NCBI GenBank assembly: GCA_910575585.1
Contig: CAJTGF010000014.1
Span: 1-64,000, forward strand
Origin: Clostridiaceae bacterium
GTDB lineage: Bacteria > Bacillota > Clostridia > Lachnospirales > Lachnospiraceae
Reading direction: 5' to 3'
DNA length: 64,000 nt
The position numbers and the translations under genes were made by a program. Shown piece by piece: positions 25,395-34,783 of the stretch (positions are counted from its first letter, which is position 1; every line of letters starts with the position of its first letter). The notes under the pieces are model-generated. The model saw only the letters and a program-made list of their open reading frames with translations. It was not told the origin of the DNA and did not search any database.

Positions 25395-25434
25395 GCATCC
25401 GGCCATGGGGACCGCTTCCCCCATGGCCGGATGC
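25395..25434 (-). terminator. Perfect hairpin between the two cell-wall-binding genes
   Basis: A 16-bp perfect stem GCATCCGGCCATGGGG / CCCCATGGCCGGATGC with an 8-nt loop, 35 bp past the upstream gene's stop. No T run follows on the minus strand, so it may serve mRNA processing or stability rather than full termination. Confidence 0.5.
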
Positions 25435-25468
25435 CTGCTGTTATAATCTTATCATCCCATGTCCGCGC

Positions 25469-26725
25469 CTATTTCTTCCAGACGCCGTTTGCATCCACAT
25501 AAAACGTATCGATGATTACATCCGTGGCCATATGGCCGGAACCCGGATAAAAATAATACCAATTCCCATCCACCTGGTTCCACCCCTCCAACATAGCGCC
25601 GCTCTGTCCCAGGCAGTAGGTCTTTCCGCCATTCTTCAGCCATCCGATATGCATGGCACCTTCCACGCCGTCTGCCTTGGAATTCAAGTAATACCAGCTG
25701 TTGCCGGACTTAATCCACCCCATGTACATCTCACCGCTGTCCCTAAGGTAATATCCCAATCCGTCCTTATTCTGCCATCCGGTCAGCATCCTGCCGTCCC
25801 GGTCAAAAAGATACCACTTCTCATTCAGTTTCAGCCACGAATCCTTCTGATAGGAACCGTCAGGGTATCGATAATACCAGGTATCGCTGGACAATACCCA
25901 TCCCACCGGCGCGGCTCCGGACGTATTGATCCCATTGCCGTCCACCTGGCCCGTGCCGTCAGATACATGCTCCTCGTCAATATAAACCTCATCTGAATCC
26001 AGCCACTCGCTCTTCTGTCCGTACTGTTTCTGCACATCCGTGTAGGGTACAGTGCGCACCTTGTACTTGTAAGTTCCCTTCTGGGTCATGTAAGGATAAA
26101 AATTGTAACTGGTTCCCTGATACCCTTCCAGCTTCTTCACCACGGAACTGCCCCGGTACAGATATACGTCATAATACCCGGAAGACACGCCCTCGCTCTT
26201 CTCTTCCGTCCACTCTGCCCGTCCAAAACCGGTCTCCCTCCACGTAGCATCCAACGGCGGCTTGTAAGAACCTTTGATCCCGTTGAGCCTGACCGTAACC
26301 TCCAGCTTTCCCGAAGTGCTTCTTCTGGCAGACATAAACGTGCCGCCCTTTACAATAATATTGCTGGATGAATAAGAGCCTCGAAAAGCGTAATCAGTAT
26401 CCTCGATCTCAAGATAAAGCTTCATCCTGGGCTCCTCGCCTACCGCCATAGCCTTCTTTGTGGAACTGGTCCACTCCGCATTCTGCAGATAATACCGCTC
26501 AGAACTGGTAGCCGCGTACGTCCCGTTCTGCACCGATATGGTGTTGGAGTAAATAGCGATATTCTCATTAAGCCTCTCCCCGGCCTTGGTATCGGTGCCC
26601 ACCCGAATGGTGATGGAAGACACCGTCTTAGTGGCCCCGAAGACTGCCAACGGCTTTGACACCGTCACTGCCATCACACAGACCAAGATCCATATTCCCC
26701 AAACTGAGCTTCTCCTGTACCTCAT
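25469..26725 (-). CDS. Secreted cell-wall-binding repeat protein with beta-rich N-terminal region
   Basis: A 418-residue exported protein (signal segment about 10-32, ending VFGA). Residues about 35-165 form a beta-rich domain of unknown type (SSITIRVGTDTKAGERLNENIAIYS...) and 170-270 a second module (ETGFGRAEWTEEKSEG...YYDVYLYRGSSVVKKLEGY). The C-terminal 150 residues hold about six cell-wall-binding repeats (DTWYYRYPDGSYQKDSW, GNSWYYLNSKADG, GNWYYFYPGSGHM). GGGAGG lies 9 nt before the ATG. A near-consensus promoter is upstream, so it probably forms a two-gene unit with the smaller protein. Ligand unknown. Confidence 0.82.
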   Translation of the reverse strand: MRYRRSSVWGIWILVCVMAVTVSKPLAVFGATKTVSSITIRVGTDTKAGERLNENIAIYSNTISVQNGTYAATSSERYYLQNAEWTSSTKKAMAVGEEPRMKLYLEIEDTDYAFRGSYSSSNIIVKGGTFMSARRSTSGKLEVTVRLNGIKGSYKPPLDATWRETGFGRAEWTEEKSEGVSSGYYDVYLYRGSSVVKKLEGYQGTSYNFYPYMTQKGTYKYKVRTVPYTDVQKQYGQKSEWLDSDEVYIDEEHVSDGTGQVDGNGINTSGAAPVGWVLSSDTWYYRYPDGSYQKDSWLKLNEKWYLFDRDGRMLTGWQNKDGLGYYLRDSGEMYMGWIKSGNSWYYLNSKADGVEGAMHIGWLKNGGKTYCLGQSGAMLEGWNQVDGNWYYFYPGSGHMATDVIIDTFYVDANGVWKK

Positions 26726-26799
26726 AACATTCAACCTCCCCTTCCGCTTACCCGGCTGCCAGTATTCTCTGTTTCCCAATAATTTCTTTATCTGGTTTC

Positions 26800-26828
26800 A
26801 TTATACGCAATCCTCACCCCACCGTCAA
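26800..26828 (-). promoter_or_regulatory. Promoter of the cell-wall-binding protein pair
   Basis: On the minus strand TTGACG, a 17-bp spacer and TATAAT, about 75 bp before the start. Confidence 0.8.
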
Positions 26829-27011
26829 CTTACGATATCCTTTCATTCTTTTTAAGAATATCCCTATGCAAAAAGCAAAATTATCTCAAAGATTCTGACA
26901 ATATCTTCCAAGCCCGGGATCAGCCAAAAACTCCTTAACGCTCCTTAACGACAAAACTGTCCCGCCTTTACAGCAGGACAGCATCTGTCATCAATCCGTC
27001 ATAATAAAACA
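26829..27011. other. Spacer between rplQ and the cell-wall-binding genes
   Basis: No gene seen. It contains a tandem duplication of CTCCTTAACG (26931-26940 and 26941-26950) and an imperfect hairpin CTGTCCcGC...GCaGGACAG at about 26957-26981. Confidence 0.4.
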
Positions 27012-27033
27012 GCCGGAAGATTCCTCTTCCGGC
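27012..27033 (-). terminator. Terminator of the alpha operon after rplQ
   Basis: A 9-bp stem GCCGGAAGA / TCTTCCGGC with a 4-nt loop, followed on the minus strand by TGTTTTATTATG; it lies 27 bp past the rplQ stop. Confidence 0.8.
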
Positions 27034-27059
27034 CTTAAACTCTCGGTCTTCAAACGATC

Positions 27060-27596
27060 TTATACCAGCTCCAGCAGCACTTCCATAGCGCCGTCGCCCT
27101 TACGCTGTCCGATCTTCACGATCCTGGTATATCCACCGTTGCGGTTTGCGTACTTCGGCGCAACCTCGTCAAACAGCTTTGCAGGGAGATCTACCATCTT
27201 GGTGTTCTTCTTTCTGCCTGCGGCAGCCGCGGGAACTTCCTTCACCGGATAAAGCACCTTCAGCATCTGTCTTCTGGCATGGAGCCTGGAAGGCTTATCC
27301 TTCTTGATCTCCTTCTCAACCTCATCATAAACCGTAACTTTCTTGCCGTTAACGACTTCTTTTACTCTCTTGCCGTCCTTGTCCTTGCGGGCAACCTTAG
27401 CAGTCACCTTAACGGTCTCATAGTTGTCTTTCTCTCTTACGGCCATGGCGATCAGGCCCTCGGCAATCTTGCGGACTTCCTTAGCCCTTGCCTCTGTAGT
27501 AACAATACTCCCATTGTGCAGAAGGGCGGTAACCTGATTTCTCAAAAGCGCCTTTCTCTGACTGGAAGTCTTTCCAAGTTTTCTATATCCTGCCAT
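27060..27596 (-). CDS. rplQ: Ribosomal protein L17, long form
   Basis: A 178-residue large-subunit protein. The N-terminal part (YRKLGKTSSQRKALLRNQVTALLHNGSIVTTEARAKEVR) and the C-terminal YTRIVKIGQRKGDGAMEVLLELV are canonical. Between them is a Lys-rich insertion of about 55 residues (KVTAKVARKDKDGKRVKEVVNGKK...) compared with the usual 115-130-residue L17. GGAGGAAAG precedes the ATG. It is the last gene of the rpmJ-rpsM-rpsK-rpsD-rpoA-rplQ transcript. Confidence 0.95.
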   Translation of the reverse strand: MAGYRKLGKTSSQRKALLRNQVTALLHNGSIVTTEARAKEVRKIAEGLIAMAVREKDNYETVKVTAKVARKDKDGKRVKEVVNGKKVTVYDEVEKEIKKDKPSRLHARRQMLKVLYPVKEVPAAAAGRKKNTKMVDLPAKLFDEVAPKYANRNGGYTRIVKIGQRKGDGAMEVLLELV

Positions 27597-27737
27597 TGTT
27601 CTTTCCTCCATACTGTTTGGAGCAGGGTTCTACGCGTCATCGGCCTTACAAAAACCCTAACTTCCGTTTTATTTATATACCCGCTCTCCGCGCCGTCGGA
27701 CTTACGAAAGCAGGCATCCTAACCATGTGATTTAACC

Positions 27738-28697
27738 TTACTCGTCGCTTGGATTCAGCTGCAGGCCCAGTTCCTTTAACTTGGCCAGAACCTCCTCCAA
27801 AGACTTCCGCCCAAGGTTGCGGACCTTCATCATATCCTCGGAGGTTCTGTTGCACAGCTCCTCCACCGTATTGATCCCGGCTCTCTTGAGACAATTGTAG
27901 GAGCGGACTGACAACTCCAGCTCGTCAATGTTCATCTCCAGAACCTTCTCCTTTTCATTATCCTCCTTCTCCACCATGATCTCTGCGGTCCTGGCATTCT
28001 CTGAAAGGTCAATAAAAAGATTCAAATGCTCGCTTAACACCTTGGCCGCCAGGCTTACCGCCTCGTCAGGCGCCAGGGTGCCGTTGGTGTAAACGTCCAG
28101 TGTCAGCTTATCGTAGTCAGTAACCTGTCCCACACGAGTGTTCTCCACAGACATATTTACCCGCTCTACCGGCGTGTAGATGGAATCCACGGCGATCATG
28201 CTGATGGGAAGGTCCTCCTTCTTATTCTTATCGGCGCTGATATATCCCCGGCCCTTGGTGATGGTCAGCTCCATGTAAAACTTGCTGTCCGCTCCGCCGC
28301 TTAAAGTGGCGATGACCTGGTCCGGATTAAGGATCTCAATCTCGGGATCTGCCTGGATATCCGCGCCCGTAATAACCCCCTCACCCTCAAACTCGATGTA
28401 AGCGGTCTTGGCTTCCGCGCTGTCGCTGGAATCCTTGATTGCTAAACTTTTGATGTTCATAATGATCTCAGTTACATCTTCCTTTACTCCGGCAATGGAA
28501 CTGAACTCATGCAAAACGCCGTCGATTTTCACCTGGCTGACTGCAGCCCCCGGCAGAGAGGAAAGCATGATTCTCCTCAGCGAATTGCCTAACGTGGTGC
28601 CGTAGCCCCTCTCAAGTGGTTCTACTACAAACTTTCCGTATTTTTTATCTTCGGAGATTTCTGCAATTTCAATGTTTGGTTTTTCGAAATCGAACAC
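27738..28697 (-). CDS. rpoA: RNA polymerase alpha subunit
   Basis: A 319-residue subunit with both domains. The assembly domain at 1-about 230 has [31 protein letters not shown], and the C-terminal DNA- and activator-contacting domain at about 250-319 has [24 protein letters not shown] and the helix-hairpin-helix [18 protein letters not shown]. It lies between rpsD and rplQ as expected. Length is normal. Confidence 0.97.
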   Translation of the reverse strand: MFDFEKPNIEIAEISEDKKYGKFVVEPLERGYGTTLGNSLRRIMLSSLPGAAVSQVKIDGVLHEFSSIAGVKEDVTEIIMNIKSLAIKDSSDSAEAKTAYIEFEGEGVITGADIQADPEIEILNPDQVIATLSGGADSKFYMELTITKGRGYISADKNKKEDLPISMIAVDSIYTPVERVNMSVENTRVGQVTDYDKLTLDVYTNGTLAPDEAVSLAAKVLSEHLNLFIDLSENARTAEIMVEKEDNEKEKVLEMNIDELELSVRSYNCLKRAGINTVEELCNRTSEDMMKVRNLGRKSLEEVLAKLKELGLQLNPSDE

Positions 28698-28778
28698 TAA
28701 TAGCCCCTCCTTTTTTGGTTCTATATGTCGAGGCTTTCCTACTCAAACACAACAATCCTAAGATTACCACTTAGCCAT

Positions 28779-28876
28779 AAACAGTTTTATGCAAAGGCCG
28801 CTGTCCGTTGCTTTCCGGCTGACAGCGCGGCGGAACTGTAAAACCGCTTCCGCCAATCCTTTGCCTAAAACTGTTT
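28779..28876 (-). promoter_or_regulatory. Branched stem-loop structure between rpsD and rpoA
   Basis: A closing stem AAACAGTTTTATGCAAAGG (28779-28797) pairs with 28858-28876 in 18 of 19 positions. Inside it are two further hairpins: CCGCTGTC with GACAGCG around 28798-28827, and GGCGGAA with TTCCGCC near 28828-28855. The whole could fold as a three-way junction in the mRNA. It may be a processing or regulatory site for rpoA-rplQ; I do not recognise it as a known leader. Confidence 0.5.
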
Positions 28877-28898
28877 GTGCGACTAAATCATAACAAGA

Positions 28899-29492
28899 TT
28901 ATTTGGAGTACAACTCGACGATAAGCATTTCGTTAACTGGAACATCAATCTCGTCTCTGGTAGGCATCTCCTTCACAGTACCGCGCAAATTCTCCTGATC
29001 AACATCCAGCCATGCCGGTACCATTCTGCCTGCAGTTACTTCTAATACATCTTTGTATCTCTGAGAAGACTTGCACTTCTCTTTCACCTCGATCACATCG
29101 CCGGCCTTAACCAGGTAGGACGGAATGTTTACGCACTTTCCGTTAACCAGGATATGCTTATGATCTACGATCTGCCTCGTCTCTCTTCTGGTGCGGCCGA
29201 ACCCCATACGGAACACCACGTTGTCCAGTCTTCTCTCCAGAAGGATCATCAGGTTCTGACCTACCATGCCTTCCATTCTGGAAGCCTTTGCGTAGTAATT
29301 CCTGAAAGGTTTCTCCAGAACGCCGTAAATAAATTTGGCTTTCTGCTTCTCTCTCAACTGAAGGCCGTACTCGCTCACCTTTCTGTTGGCTCTCTTTAAC
29401 TCTCTGTTGGACTTTTTATCTATTCCTAAATAAATCGGATCTAAACCAAGTGATCTGCATCTTTTAAGAACAGGAACTCTATCAACTGCCAC
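28899..29492 (-). CDS. rpsD: Ribosomal protein S4
   Basis: A 197-residue primary 16S rRNA-binding protein with an S4 RNA-binding domain ([38 protein letters not shown]). In many bacteria S4 represses its own operon. The N-terminus [19 protein letters not shown] lacks the four-cysteine zinc motif seen in some S4 forms, so this is the zinc-independent type. Confidence 0.96.
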   Translation of the reverse strand: MAVDRVPVLKRCRSLGLDPIYLGIDKKSNRELKRANRKVSEYGLQLREKQKAKFIYGVLEKPFRNYYAKASRMEGMVGQNLMILLERRLDNVVFRMGFGRTRRETRQIVDHKHILVNGKCVNIPSYLVKAGDVIEVKEKCKSSQRYKDVLEVTAGRMVPAWLDVDQENLRGTVKEMPTRDEIDVPVNEMLIVELYSK

Positions 29493-29509
29493 TTTTCGTA
29501 CCTCCTAAA

Positions 29510-29911
29510 TTAAACTCTTCTACGTTTTGGCGGACGGCATCCGTTGTGCGGAACCGGTGTTACGTCCTTAATACTAGTTACTTCAATACCGCAGGCAGAA
29601 AGCGCGCGGATCGCTGCCTCACGACCTGAACCAGGTCCCTTTACCATAACGTCTACAGATTTTAACCCATGTACGATAGCCGCCTTAGCAGCAGTCTCTG
29701 CAGCCATCTGCGCTGCATATGGAGTAGATTTCCTTGAACCTCTAAATCCCAGACCACCGGCACTTGCCCATGATAAAGCATTACCCTGCGTATCCGTTAA
29801 CGTCACGATCGTGTTGTTAAAGGAGGACTGGATATGTGCCTGTCCGCGTTCAACGTTTTTCTTTACGCGCTTTTTCGTCACTTTTTTTGCAGTGGACTTA
29901 TTTTTAGCCAT
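29510..29911 (-). CDS. rpsK: Ribosomal protein S11
   Basis: A 133-residue small-subunit platform protein. Typical segments are [55 protein letters not shown] and the C-terminal [18 protein letters not shown]. The gene is 17 bp from rpsD. Confidence 0.97.
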   Translation of the reverse strand: MAKNKSTAKKVTKKRVKKNVERGQAHIQSSFNNTIVTLTDTQGNALSWASAGGLGFRGSRKSTPYAAQMAAETAAKAAIVHGLKSVDVMVKGPGSGREAAIRALSACGIEVTSIKDVTPVPHNGCRPPKRRRV

Positions 29912-30018
29912 TTTAAACTAACCTACTTTCTTCCTAATTGCTAGAATCTTTGTCTCCTGTTTTTAAAACATACAACTTGATTCCGTCTGTTCTCGTGTTA
30001 ATGAGTCTTGCTTAAACC

Positions 30019-30387
30019 TTATTTCTTCTTGTTCGCTACGGTCTTACGGGGACCTTTCCGTGTTCTTGCGTTGGTCTTAGTCTTCTGACCGCGTACCGGC
30101 AGACCTTTTCTGTGACGGATGCCCCGATAGCAGCCGATCTCCTGAAGCCTCTTGATGTTCATGGCGATCTCTCTTCTCAGATCACCTTCCACCATCTGCG
30201 TATCAGCCACCACTGCGGCAATCTTCTTCACCTCGTCGTCTGTCAAATCCTTCACCCGTGTGTCAGGATTCACGCCGGCGTCTGCAAGGATACGGTTTGA
30301 ACTTGCGCGGCCAATGCCGTAAATGTAAGTCAAGCCAATCTCAATACGTTTCTCTCTTGGTAAATCAACACCTGAAATACGAGCCAT
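30019..30387 (-). CDS. rpsM: Ribosomal protein S13
   Basis: A 122-residue head protein of the small subunit that contacts the P-site tRNA through its basic tail. [26 protein letters not shown] and [29 protein letters not shown] are diagnostic. Confidence 0.97.
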   Translation of the reverse strand: MARISGVDLPREKRIEIGLTYIYGIGRASSNRILADAGVNPDTRVKDLTDDEVKKIAAVVADTQMVEGDLRREIAMNIKRLQEIGCYRGIRHRKGLPVRGQKTKTNARTRKGPRKTVANKKK

Positions 30388-30420
30388 GTGCGTATCACAC
30401 CTCCTGTAATTTTTTAACTC

Positions 30421-30534
30421 TTAACCTTGTCTCTGTTTGTGCTTGGGGTTCTCGCAGATTACTCTGATACTGCCCTTGCGCTTGATGATTTTGCATTTTT
30501 CGCAAATCGGTTTTACTGATGATCTGACTTTCAC
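30421..30534 (-). CDS. rpmJ: Ribosomal protein L36
   Basis: A 37-residue protein read directly from the minus strand: [20 protein letters not shown] then [17 protein letters not shown]. The start is GTG with GGAG 7 nt upstream. Cys11, Cys14, Cys27 and His32 form the zinc site, so this is the zinc-containing form. It sits 33 bp upstream of rpsM and is the first gene after the alpha-operon promoter. Confidence 0.95.
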   Translation of the reverse strand: MKVRSSVKPICEKCKIIKRKGSIRVICENPKHKQRQG

Positions 30535-30691
30535 AGCAATTCTCCTTTCTCCTGCACGTCCTGATTGGAAACAGCCAGGCACACCCGTCCGGGCGTATCC
30601 GGGTATATACCTAAGTAAAGTTAGATATATAGGTCAACCGGGATTACTTTTGGACAAAGTTCACCCAGTACTTCAACAAAGTCGCTATAGC

Positions 30692-30720
30692 ATTATAGCA
30701 TCTTTAAATCTGAAAAGCAA
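30692..30720 (-). promoter_or_regulatory. Promoter of the rpmJ-rpsM-rpsK-rpsD-rpoA-rplQ transcript
   Basis: On the minus strand TTGCTT, a 17-bp spacer and TATAAT. A leader of about 150 nt follows up to rpmJ and contains a CCCGG/CCGGG hairpin. It would let the alpha operon be transcribed apart from infA and the spc genes. Confidence 0.75.
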
Positions 30721-30780
30721 GCATTTTCTTCCTTTTTTCAGACCTGTTCCCGGCGCCTAACTCCCTGACCAGTGCCGTGC

Positions 30781-30999
30781 CTATTTATCCCTCCAGATGA
30801 TCCTGCCCTTTGTAAGGTCATAGGGGGACAGTTCAATCGTAACTTTATCTCCCGGCAAGATCTTAATATAGTTCATACGCAGCTTGCCGCTGATATGAGC
30901 CAGAACCTGATGCCCATTCTCCAGTTCCACCTGAAACATGGCATTGGGAAGTTTCTCAACAACAATGCCTTCAATCTCTATCACATCCGCTTTTGACAT
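30781..30999 (-). CDS. infA: Translation initiation factor IF-1
   Basis: A 72-residue single OB-fold protein that occupies the ribosomal A site during initiation. [49 protein letters not shown] and [13 protein letters not shown] match IF-1 throughout. Confidence 0.97.
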   Translation of the reverse strand: MSKADVIEIEGIVVEKLPNAMFQVELENGHQVLAHISGKLRMNYIKILPGDKVTIELSPYDLTKGRIIWRDK

Positions 31000-31012
31000 A
31001 CGGTTTACCTCC

Positions 31013-31285
31013 TTATGACTGACCTCTTCTCTTGTAGCCGCGGATCAGACTCCTTATGTGTTCATCCCTGATCCGCCCGCGCTCAATCAAAACCTTGCTT
31101 TTCCATTCCTCTTCATCATAAATAACCTGTATATGCTTCTTCTTCTTTTTCTTAGGCTTTGCCAGAGGCCGGGAATCTCCGTTTACTAAAAAAACATATT
31201 CCTTCTGTTCCTCAATTATGACAAACAGTTCCCCTCTGTCATGACCTGCTAAAGATTCGCATATGGTCCCTGCTTTATACTCCAT
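31013..31285 (-). CDS. KOW-domain RNA-binding protein (L14E/L27e-like)
   Basis: A 90-residue protein with an N-terminal KOW-like motif ([22 protein letters not shown]), a run of six lysines near residue 49 and a basic C-terminus ([12 protein letters not shown]). Proteins of this type are commonly found between map and infA in Clostridia and are annotated as KOW domain RNA-binding proteins; their role on the ribosome is not established. The ATG chosen lies inside the frame and behind AGGGA; a start 8 codons upstream would overlap map more. Confidence 0.85.
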   Translation of the reverse strand: MEYKAGTICESLAGHDRGELFVIIEEQKEYVFLVNGDSRPLAKPKKKKKKHIQVIYDEEEWKSKVLIERGRIRDEHIRSLIRGYKRRGQS

Positions 31286-31302
31286 CCCATTTCCCTGCCT
31301 TT

Positions 31303-32055
31303 TCAGCACCTGGACAAGATCTCAGGGGCATCCTCTGTTATAAGGATCGTATTCTCATAATGGGCCGACAGCGAACCGTCCTCTGTCACCACAGTCCAGT
31401 CGTCGTCCAGCCACCTGACATCCAGACGTCCCGCATTGATCATAGGCTCCACTGCCAGGGTCATGCCCGGCCTTAACCGGATGCCTCTTCGTTTTCTTGC
31501 GAAGTTAGGCACCTTAGGGTCTTCATGAAGATGGGAACCAATGCCGTGGCCCACCAGATCCCTCACCACACCGTATCCAAAAGCTTCCGCGTAAGACTGG
31601 ATAGCCCTGGAAATATCATTGAGATGATTGCCAACTTTCGCGTACTTTATTCCTTCGAAAAAGCACTGTTTCGTCACATCAATCAACTGCTTTGCCTGTG
31701 GGCTGATCTGGCCGACTCCGTGGGTCCTTGCAGCGTCCGAGTGATACCCTTTATAGATAACCCCCGCGTCCAGGCTGACGATGTCGCCCTCCTTCAAAAG
31801 CCGCTTTTTGTCCGGGATCCCGTGGACCACCTCGTCATTAACCGAAATGCAGATAGAAGCAGGATAGCCCATATAATTCTTAAAGGAAGGAACGCACCCG
31901 TAGCTGCGGATGATCTCCTCTCCCAGCCGGTTGATCTCCCATGTAGAGATCCCCGGTTTCAGAGCCTTCTCAAGTTCCTCATGAGTGGCGGCGAGAATCT
32001 TTCCCGCCTCCCTCATAAGTGTGATCTCCCGTTCTGATTTTATCGTAACGGCCAT
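31303..32055 (-). CDS. map: Methionine aminopeptidase, type I
   Basis: A 250-residue metalloenzyme that removes the initiator methionine from new proteins. The metal ligands are visible: the two Asp in SLDAGVIYKGYHSDAART, the His in GHGIGSHLHEDP, the Glu in LAVEPMI and the Glu in TVVTEDGSLSAHYENT. Located 5 bp from adk in the usual secY-adk-map-infA order. Confidence 0.96.
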   Translation of the reverse strand: MAVTIKSEREITLMREAGKILAATHEELEKALKPGISTWEINRLGEEIIRSYGCVPSFKNYMGYPASICISVNDEVVHGIPDKKRLLKEGDIVSLDAGVIYKGYHSDAARTHGVGQISPQAKQLIDVTKQCFFEGIKYAKVGNHLNDISRAIQSYAEAFGYGVVRDLVGHGIGSHLHEDPKVPNFARKRRGIRLRPGMTLAVEPMINAGRLDVRWLDDDWTVVTEDGSLSAHYENTILITEDAPEILSRC

Positions 32056-32060
32056 ACTGC

Positions 32061-32705
32061 TTAAGCTCCCAGGATGGATACAATATCCTGGAACACATCC
32101 TCCATATTTTTCGTTCCGTCCACTTCTTTTAGAACCCCTGCATTTTTATAATAATCGATCAGAGGCTGGGTCTGCTCATGGTAAACGTTGAGACGCTTCT
32201 GAACCGTCTCCGGCTTGTCGTCGTCCCGAAGCACCAGCTTCTCCCCGCAGGTATCGCACACACCCTCACTCTTAGGCGCGTTAAACTCCACGTGGTACGT
32301 TGCCCCGCAGGCCACGCATGCCCTGCGCCCGCCCATACGGCTGACGATGTTCTCATCGGGCACATCCACATTGACTGCGTAGTCGATGGCCTCTCCCATG
32401 CCCTTTAACGCCTCGGTCAGGCTTTCGGCCTGGGGGATAGTCCTTGGGAATCCGTCCAAAACGTACCCGTTTTTGCAGTCATCCTCATGGATCCTGTCCA
32501 TCAGCATGCCGATGGTGATCTCATCAGGCACCAGCATCCCCTGATCCATAAACGTCTTTGCCTTCATGCCCAGTTCCGTTCCGCCCTTAATATTGGCGCG
32601 GAAAATGTCCCCGGTGGAAATATGGGGGATCCCATACTTTGCGGCAATCTTCTTAGCCTGAGTTCCCTTGCCTGCTCCCGGAGCGCCTAACATAATAATC
32701 TTCAT
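32061..32705 (-). CDS. adk: Adenylate kinase, zinc-lid type
   Basis: A 214-residue enzyme converting ATP + AMP to 2 ADP. P-loop GAPGAGKGT at 7-15, the AMP-binding GTGDIFR-like [10 protein letters not shown] and [10 protein letters not shown]. The lid has four cysteines (130, 133, 150, 153) forming a structural zinc site, as in many Gram-positive enzymes. Confidence 0.97.
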   Translation of the reverse strand: MKIIMLGAPGAGKGTQAKKIAAKYGIPHISTGDIFRANIKGGTELGMKAKTFMDQGMLVPDEITIGMLMDRIHEDDCKNGYVLDGFPRTIPQAESLTEALKGMGEAIDYAVNVDVPDENIVSRMGGRRACVACGATYHVEFNAPKSEGVCDTCGEKLVLRDDDKPETVQKRLNVYHEQTQPLIDYYKNAGVLKEVDGTKNMEDVFQDIVSILGA

Positions 32706-32732
32706 CTGCGTATCCCTCCCGCTTCTTAAAAT

Positions 32733-32776
32733 ATTATATAGCTTTTAACTACGAAAAGAAAGGGCTCCAATGCCCT
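32733..32776 (-). promoter_or_regulatory. Overlapping terminator-like hairpin and promoter between secY and adk
   Basis: On the minus strand a short hairpin AAGGGC-attgga-GCCCTT is followed by TCTTTT, and TTTCTT with TATAAT at 17-bp spacing (32733-32761) begins within that tail. The arrangement suggests partial termination after secY and fresh initiation for adk-map-infA. Confidence 0.6.
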
Positions 32777-32803
32777 TCCTTCCCATTTCAAACACATCAG
32801 ACA

Positions 32804-34120
32804 TCAATCGTTTAAAAATCCTGTATAATTACGCACCAGCATCTGTGATTCGATGGCTTTGATCGTCTCCAGGATAACCCCCACGATAATGATAAGGGAC
32901 GTCCCCGCAAAAGATAAATGAGTGATGGTAAACAGACCGGATACAATGATTGGTACCAGGCTCACTACCATCAGACCGCAGGCGCCGATAAATACAATAT
33001 AATTCAGTATGCCTTCCAGATAATCGGACGTCGGTTTTCCCGGACGGATCCCGGGGATAAACCCTCCCTGTTTCTTGATGTTGTTGGCAACCTCCAGGGG
33101 ATTGAAGGTAATAGACGTATAGAAATACGCAAAAAATACGATCAATACCAAATAGATCACCAACCCTACGGAATAGGCGGGCTGCTCCGGCCTGAACCAG
33201 GAATTGGAACTTAACATGGTCATCAACCATCCCATAAAACCGGAACGGTCAAACTCAACGAACTGGGATATCACCACCGGAAACGACATAATGGAAGAGG
33301 CAAAAATAACCGGGATCACGCCTGCGGTGTTAACCTTCAGCGGAATACTGGAAGAGCGCCCCCCAACCATCCTTCTTCCCTGCATCTTCTGGGAATACTG
33401 GACCGGAATCCTTCTCTCGCCGTCCTGCAAAACAATAACAAACATCACCATGGCAATGATAACTGCCAGGATGATAATTGCGGAAACCACTGCCACAGGA
33501 ATGTTTCTTCCTGCCATAAATCTGGTATACAGGGTATTAATATCATCCGGCAAGCTGGAAACGATATTGAACAGCAGCACGATAGAAATACCGTTGCCAA
33601 CGCCGTTTTCCGTAATCCTCTCGCCGATCCACATCAAAAGCGCGCTTCCTGCGGTCATAGTGGCAACCGCCACAATAATGCTTCCCGCGTTGAAGTCAAG
33701 GAGAAGACCTTGTCCGCCGAATTCCACCGCCATAGCCGTAGACTCGATGAGAGCCAGGGCAACGGTCACATAACGGGTATACTCGGCGATCTTCTTCCTG
33801 CCGTCCTCGCCTTCCCTCTGCATCTCTTCAAGCTTTGGGATGGCGATGGTCATCAGCTGCATGATGATGGATGAAGTAATATACGGGGTAATGCTAAGGG
33901 CAAAGACAGACATGCTGGTGAAAGAACCACCAGTCATGGCGTCAAAAAAGTTAAACGCGTCCCCTGTCTGTCTGGCAAAAAAATCTGCAAAATACGCGGT
34001 GTTAACTCCTGGAATCGGCAATTCGGACCCAAAGCGGATTACTACTAACATCATAAAGGTGTATAGTAATTTCTTTCGTATGTCTTTAATACGAAACGCG
34101 TCTCGGAGTGTTTTGAACAT
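32804..34120 (-). CDS. secY: Protein translocase subunit SecY
   Basis: A 438-residue ten-helix channel protein of the Sec translocon. MFKTLRDAFRIKDIRKKLLYTFMMLVVIRFGSELPIPGVN at the N-terminus, the plug/helix 2 region, and the cytoplasmic loops with GERRIPVQYSQKMQGRR and GGFIPGIRPGKPTSDYLEGIL are canonical. Its stop is 2 bp from the rplO start side, as in the spc operon. Confidence 0.97.
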   Translation of the reverse strand: MFKTLRDAFRIKDIRKKLLYTFMMLVVIRFGSELPIPGVNTAYFADFFARQTGDAFNFFDAMTGGSFTSMSVFALSITPYITSSIIMQLMTIAIPKLEEMQREGEDGRKKIAEYTRYVTVALALIESTAMAVEFGGQGLLLDFNAGSIIVAVATMTAGSALLMWIGERITENGVGNGISIVLLFNIVSSLPDDINTLYTRFMAGRNIPVAVVSAIIILAVIIAMVMFVIVLQDGERRIPVQYSQKMQGRRMVGGRSSSIPLKVNTAGVIPVIFASSIMSFPVVISQFVEFDRSGFMGWLMTMLSSNSWFRPEQPAYSVGLVIYLVLIVFFAYFYTSITFNPLEVANNIKKQGGFIPGIRPGKPTSDYLEGILNYIVFIGACGLMVVSLVPIIVSGLFTITHLSFAGTSLIIIVGVILETIKAIESQMLVRNYTGFLND

Positions 34121-34121
34121 A

Positions 34122-34562
34122 TTAGATCACCTCGCAGGTTCCACCAGCGGCTTCAATCTTAGCCTTCGCGCCCTCGCTGAAAGCATCTACTTTAACTGTA
34201 AGCTTTTTGGTTAATTCTCCGTTGCCAAGGATCTTCACTCCGTCTTTCGGATTCTTTACAATCCCAATCTCCATTAAGGACTCAACGGTAACCACTGCGT
34301 CATTATCGAACCGCTCCAGTGTACTTACGTTAATGCCCACAATCTCCTTTGTGTTTCTGTTGGTGAAGCCTCTCTTGGGAAGGCGTCTGTACAGCGGCAT
34401 CTGACCGCCTTCAAATCCCGGTCTGGTAGCTCCGGAACGTGCCTTCTGACCCTTATGGCCCTTGCCGGCAGTCTTGCCGTTGCCTGAACCGTGTCCGCGG
34501 CCTCTTCTGAAATTAGCGCTGTGCTTGGAACCCTCTGCAGGCTTTAAATTGGATAATTCCAT
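34122..34562 (-). CDS. rplO: Ribosomal protein L15
   Basis: A 146-residue late-assembly large-subunit protein. [44 protein letters not shown] is typical, with a globular C-terminal half. AGGAGG precedes this ATG better than the one three codons up. Confidence 0.96.
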   Translation of the reverse strand: MELSNLKPAEGSKHSANFRRGRGHGSGNGKTAGKGHKGQKARSGATRPGFEGGQMPLYRRLPKRGFTNRNTKEIVGINVSTLERFDNDAVVTVESLMEIGIVKNPKDGVKILGNGELTKKLTVKVDAFSEGAKAKIEAAGGTCEVI

Positions 34563-34587
34563 CTTGCGCACCTCCTTGTCTGTGAAC

Positions 34588-34770
34588 TTATACTTCTTCT
34601 ACTTTTACCAGATGTCTCACATGCCAAATCATGCCTCTCACGGCATCATTATCCGGCATCTCCACCGTCTTATGCATCTTTCTAAGGCCCAAAGCCTCAA
34701 CGGTTGCTCTCTGCTTCGGAATGGCTCCGATTGGAGATTTGACCAGTGTGATCTTTAATTTCTGTGCCAT
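34588..34770 (-). CDS. rpmD: Ribosomal protein L30
   Basis: A 60-residue bacterial L30 with [27 protein letters not shown]. It lies between rpsE and rplO in the standard spc order. Confidence 0.96.
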   Translation of the reverse strand: MAQKLKITLVKSPIGAIPKQRATVEALGLRKMHKTVEMPDNDAVRGMIWHVRHLVKVEEV

Positions 34771-34783
34771 TGTTCTATCCTCC

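Noticed and set aside
24404-25996. Plus-strand frame of 530 residues
   Set aside because: Antisense to two cell-wall-binding genes; the low-complexity repeats (IIPL, NQLPL) are the complement of the W-YY repeats.
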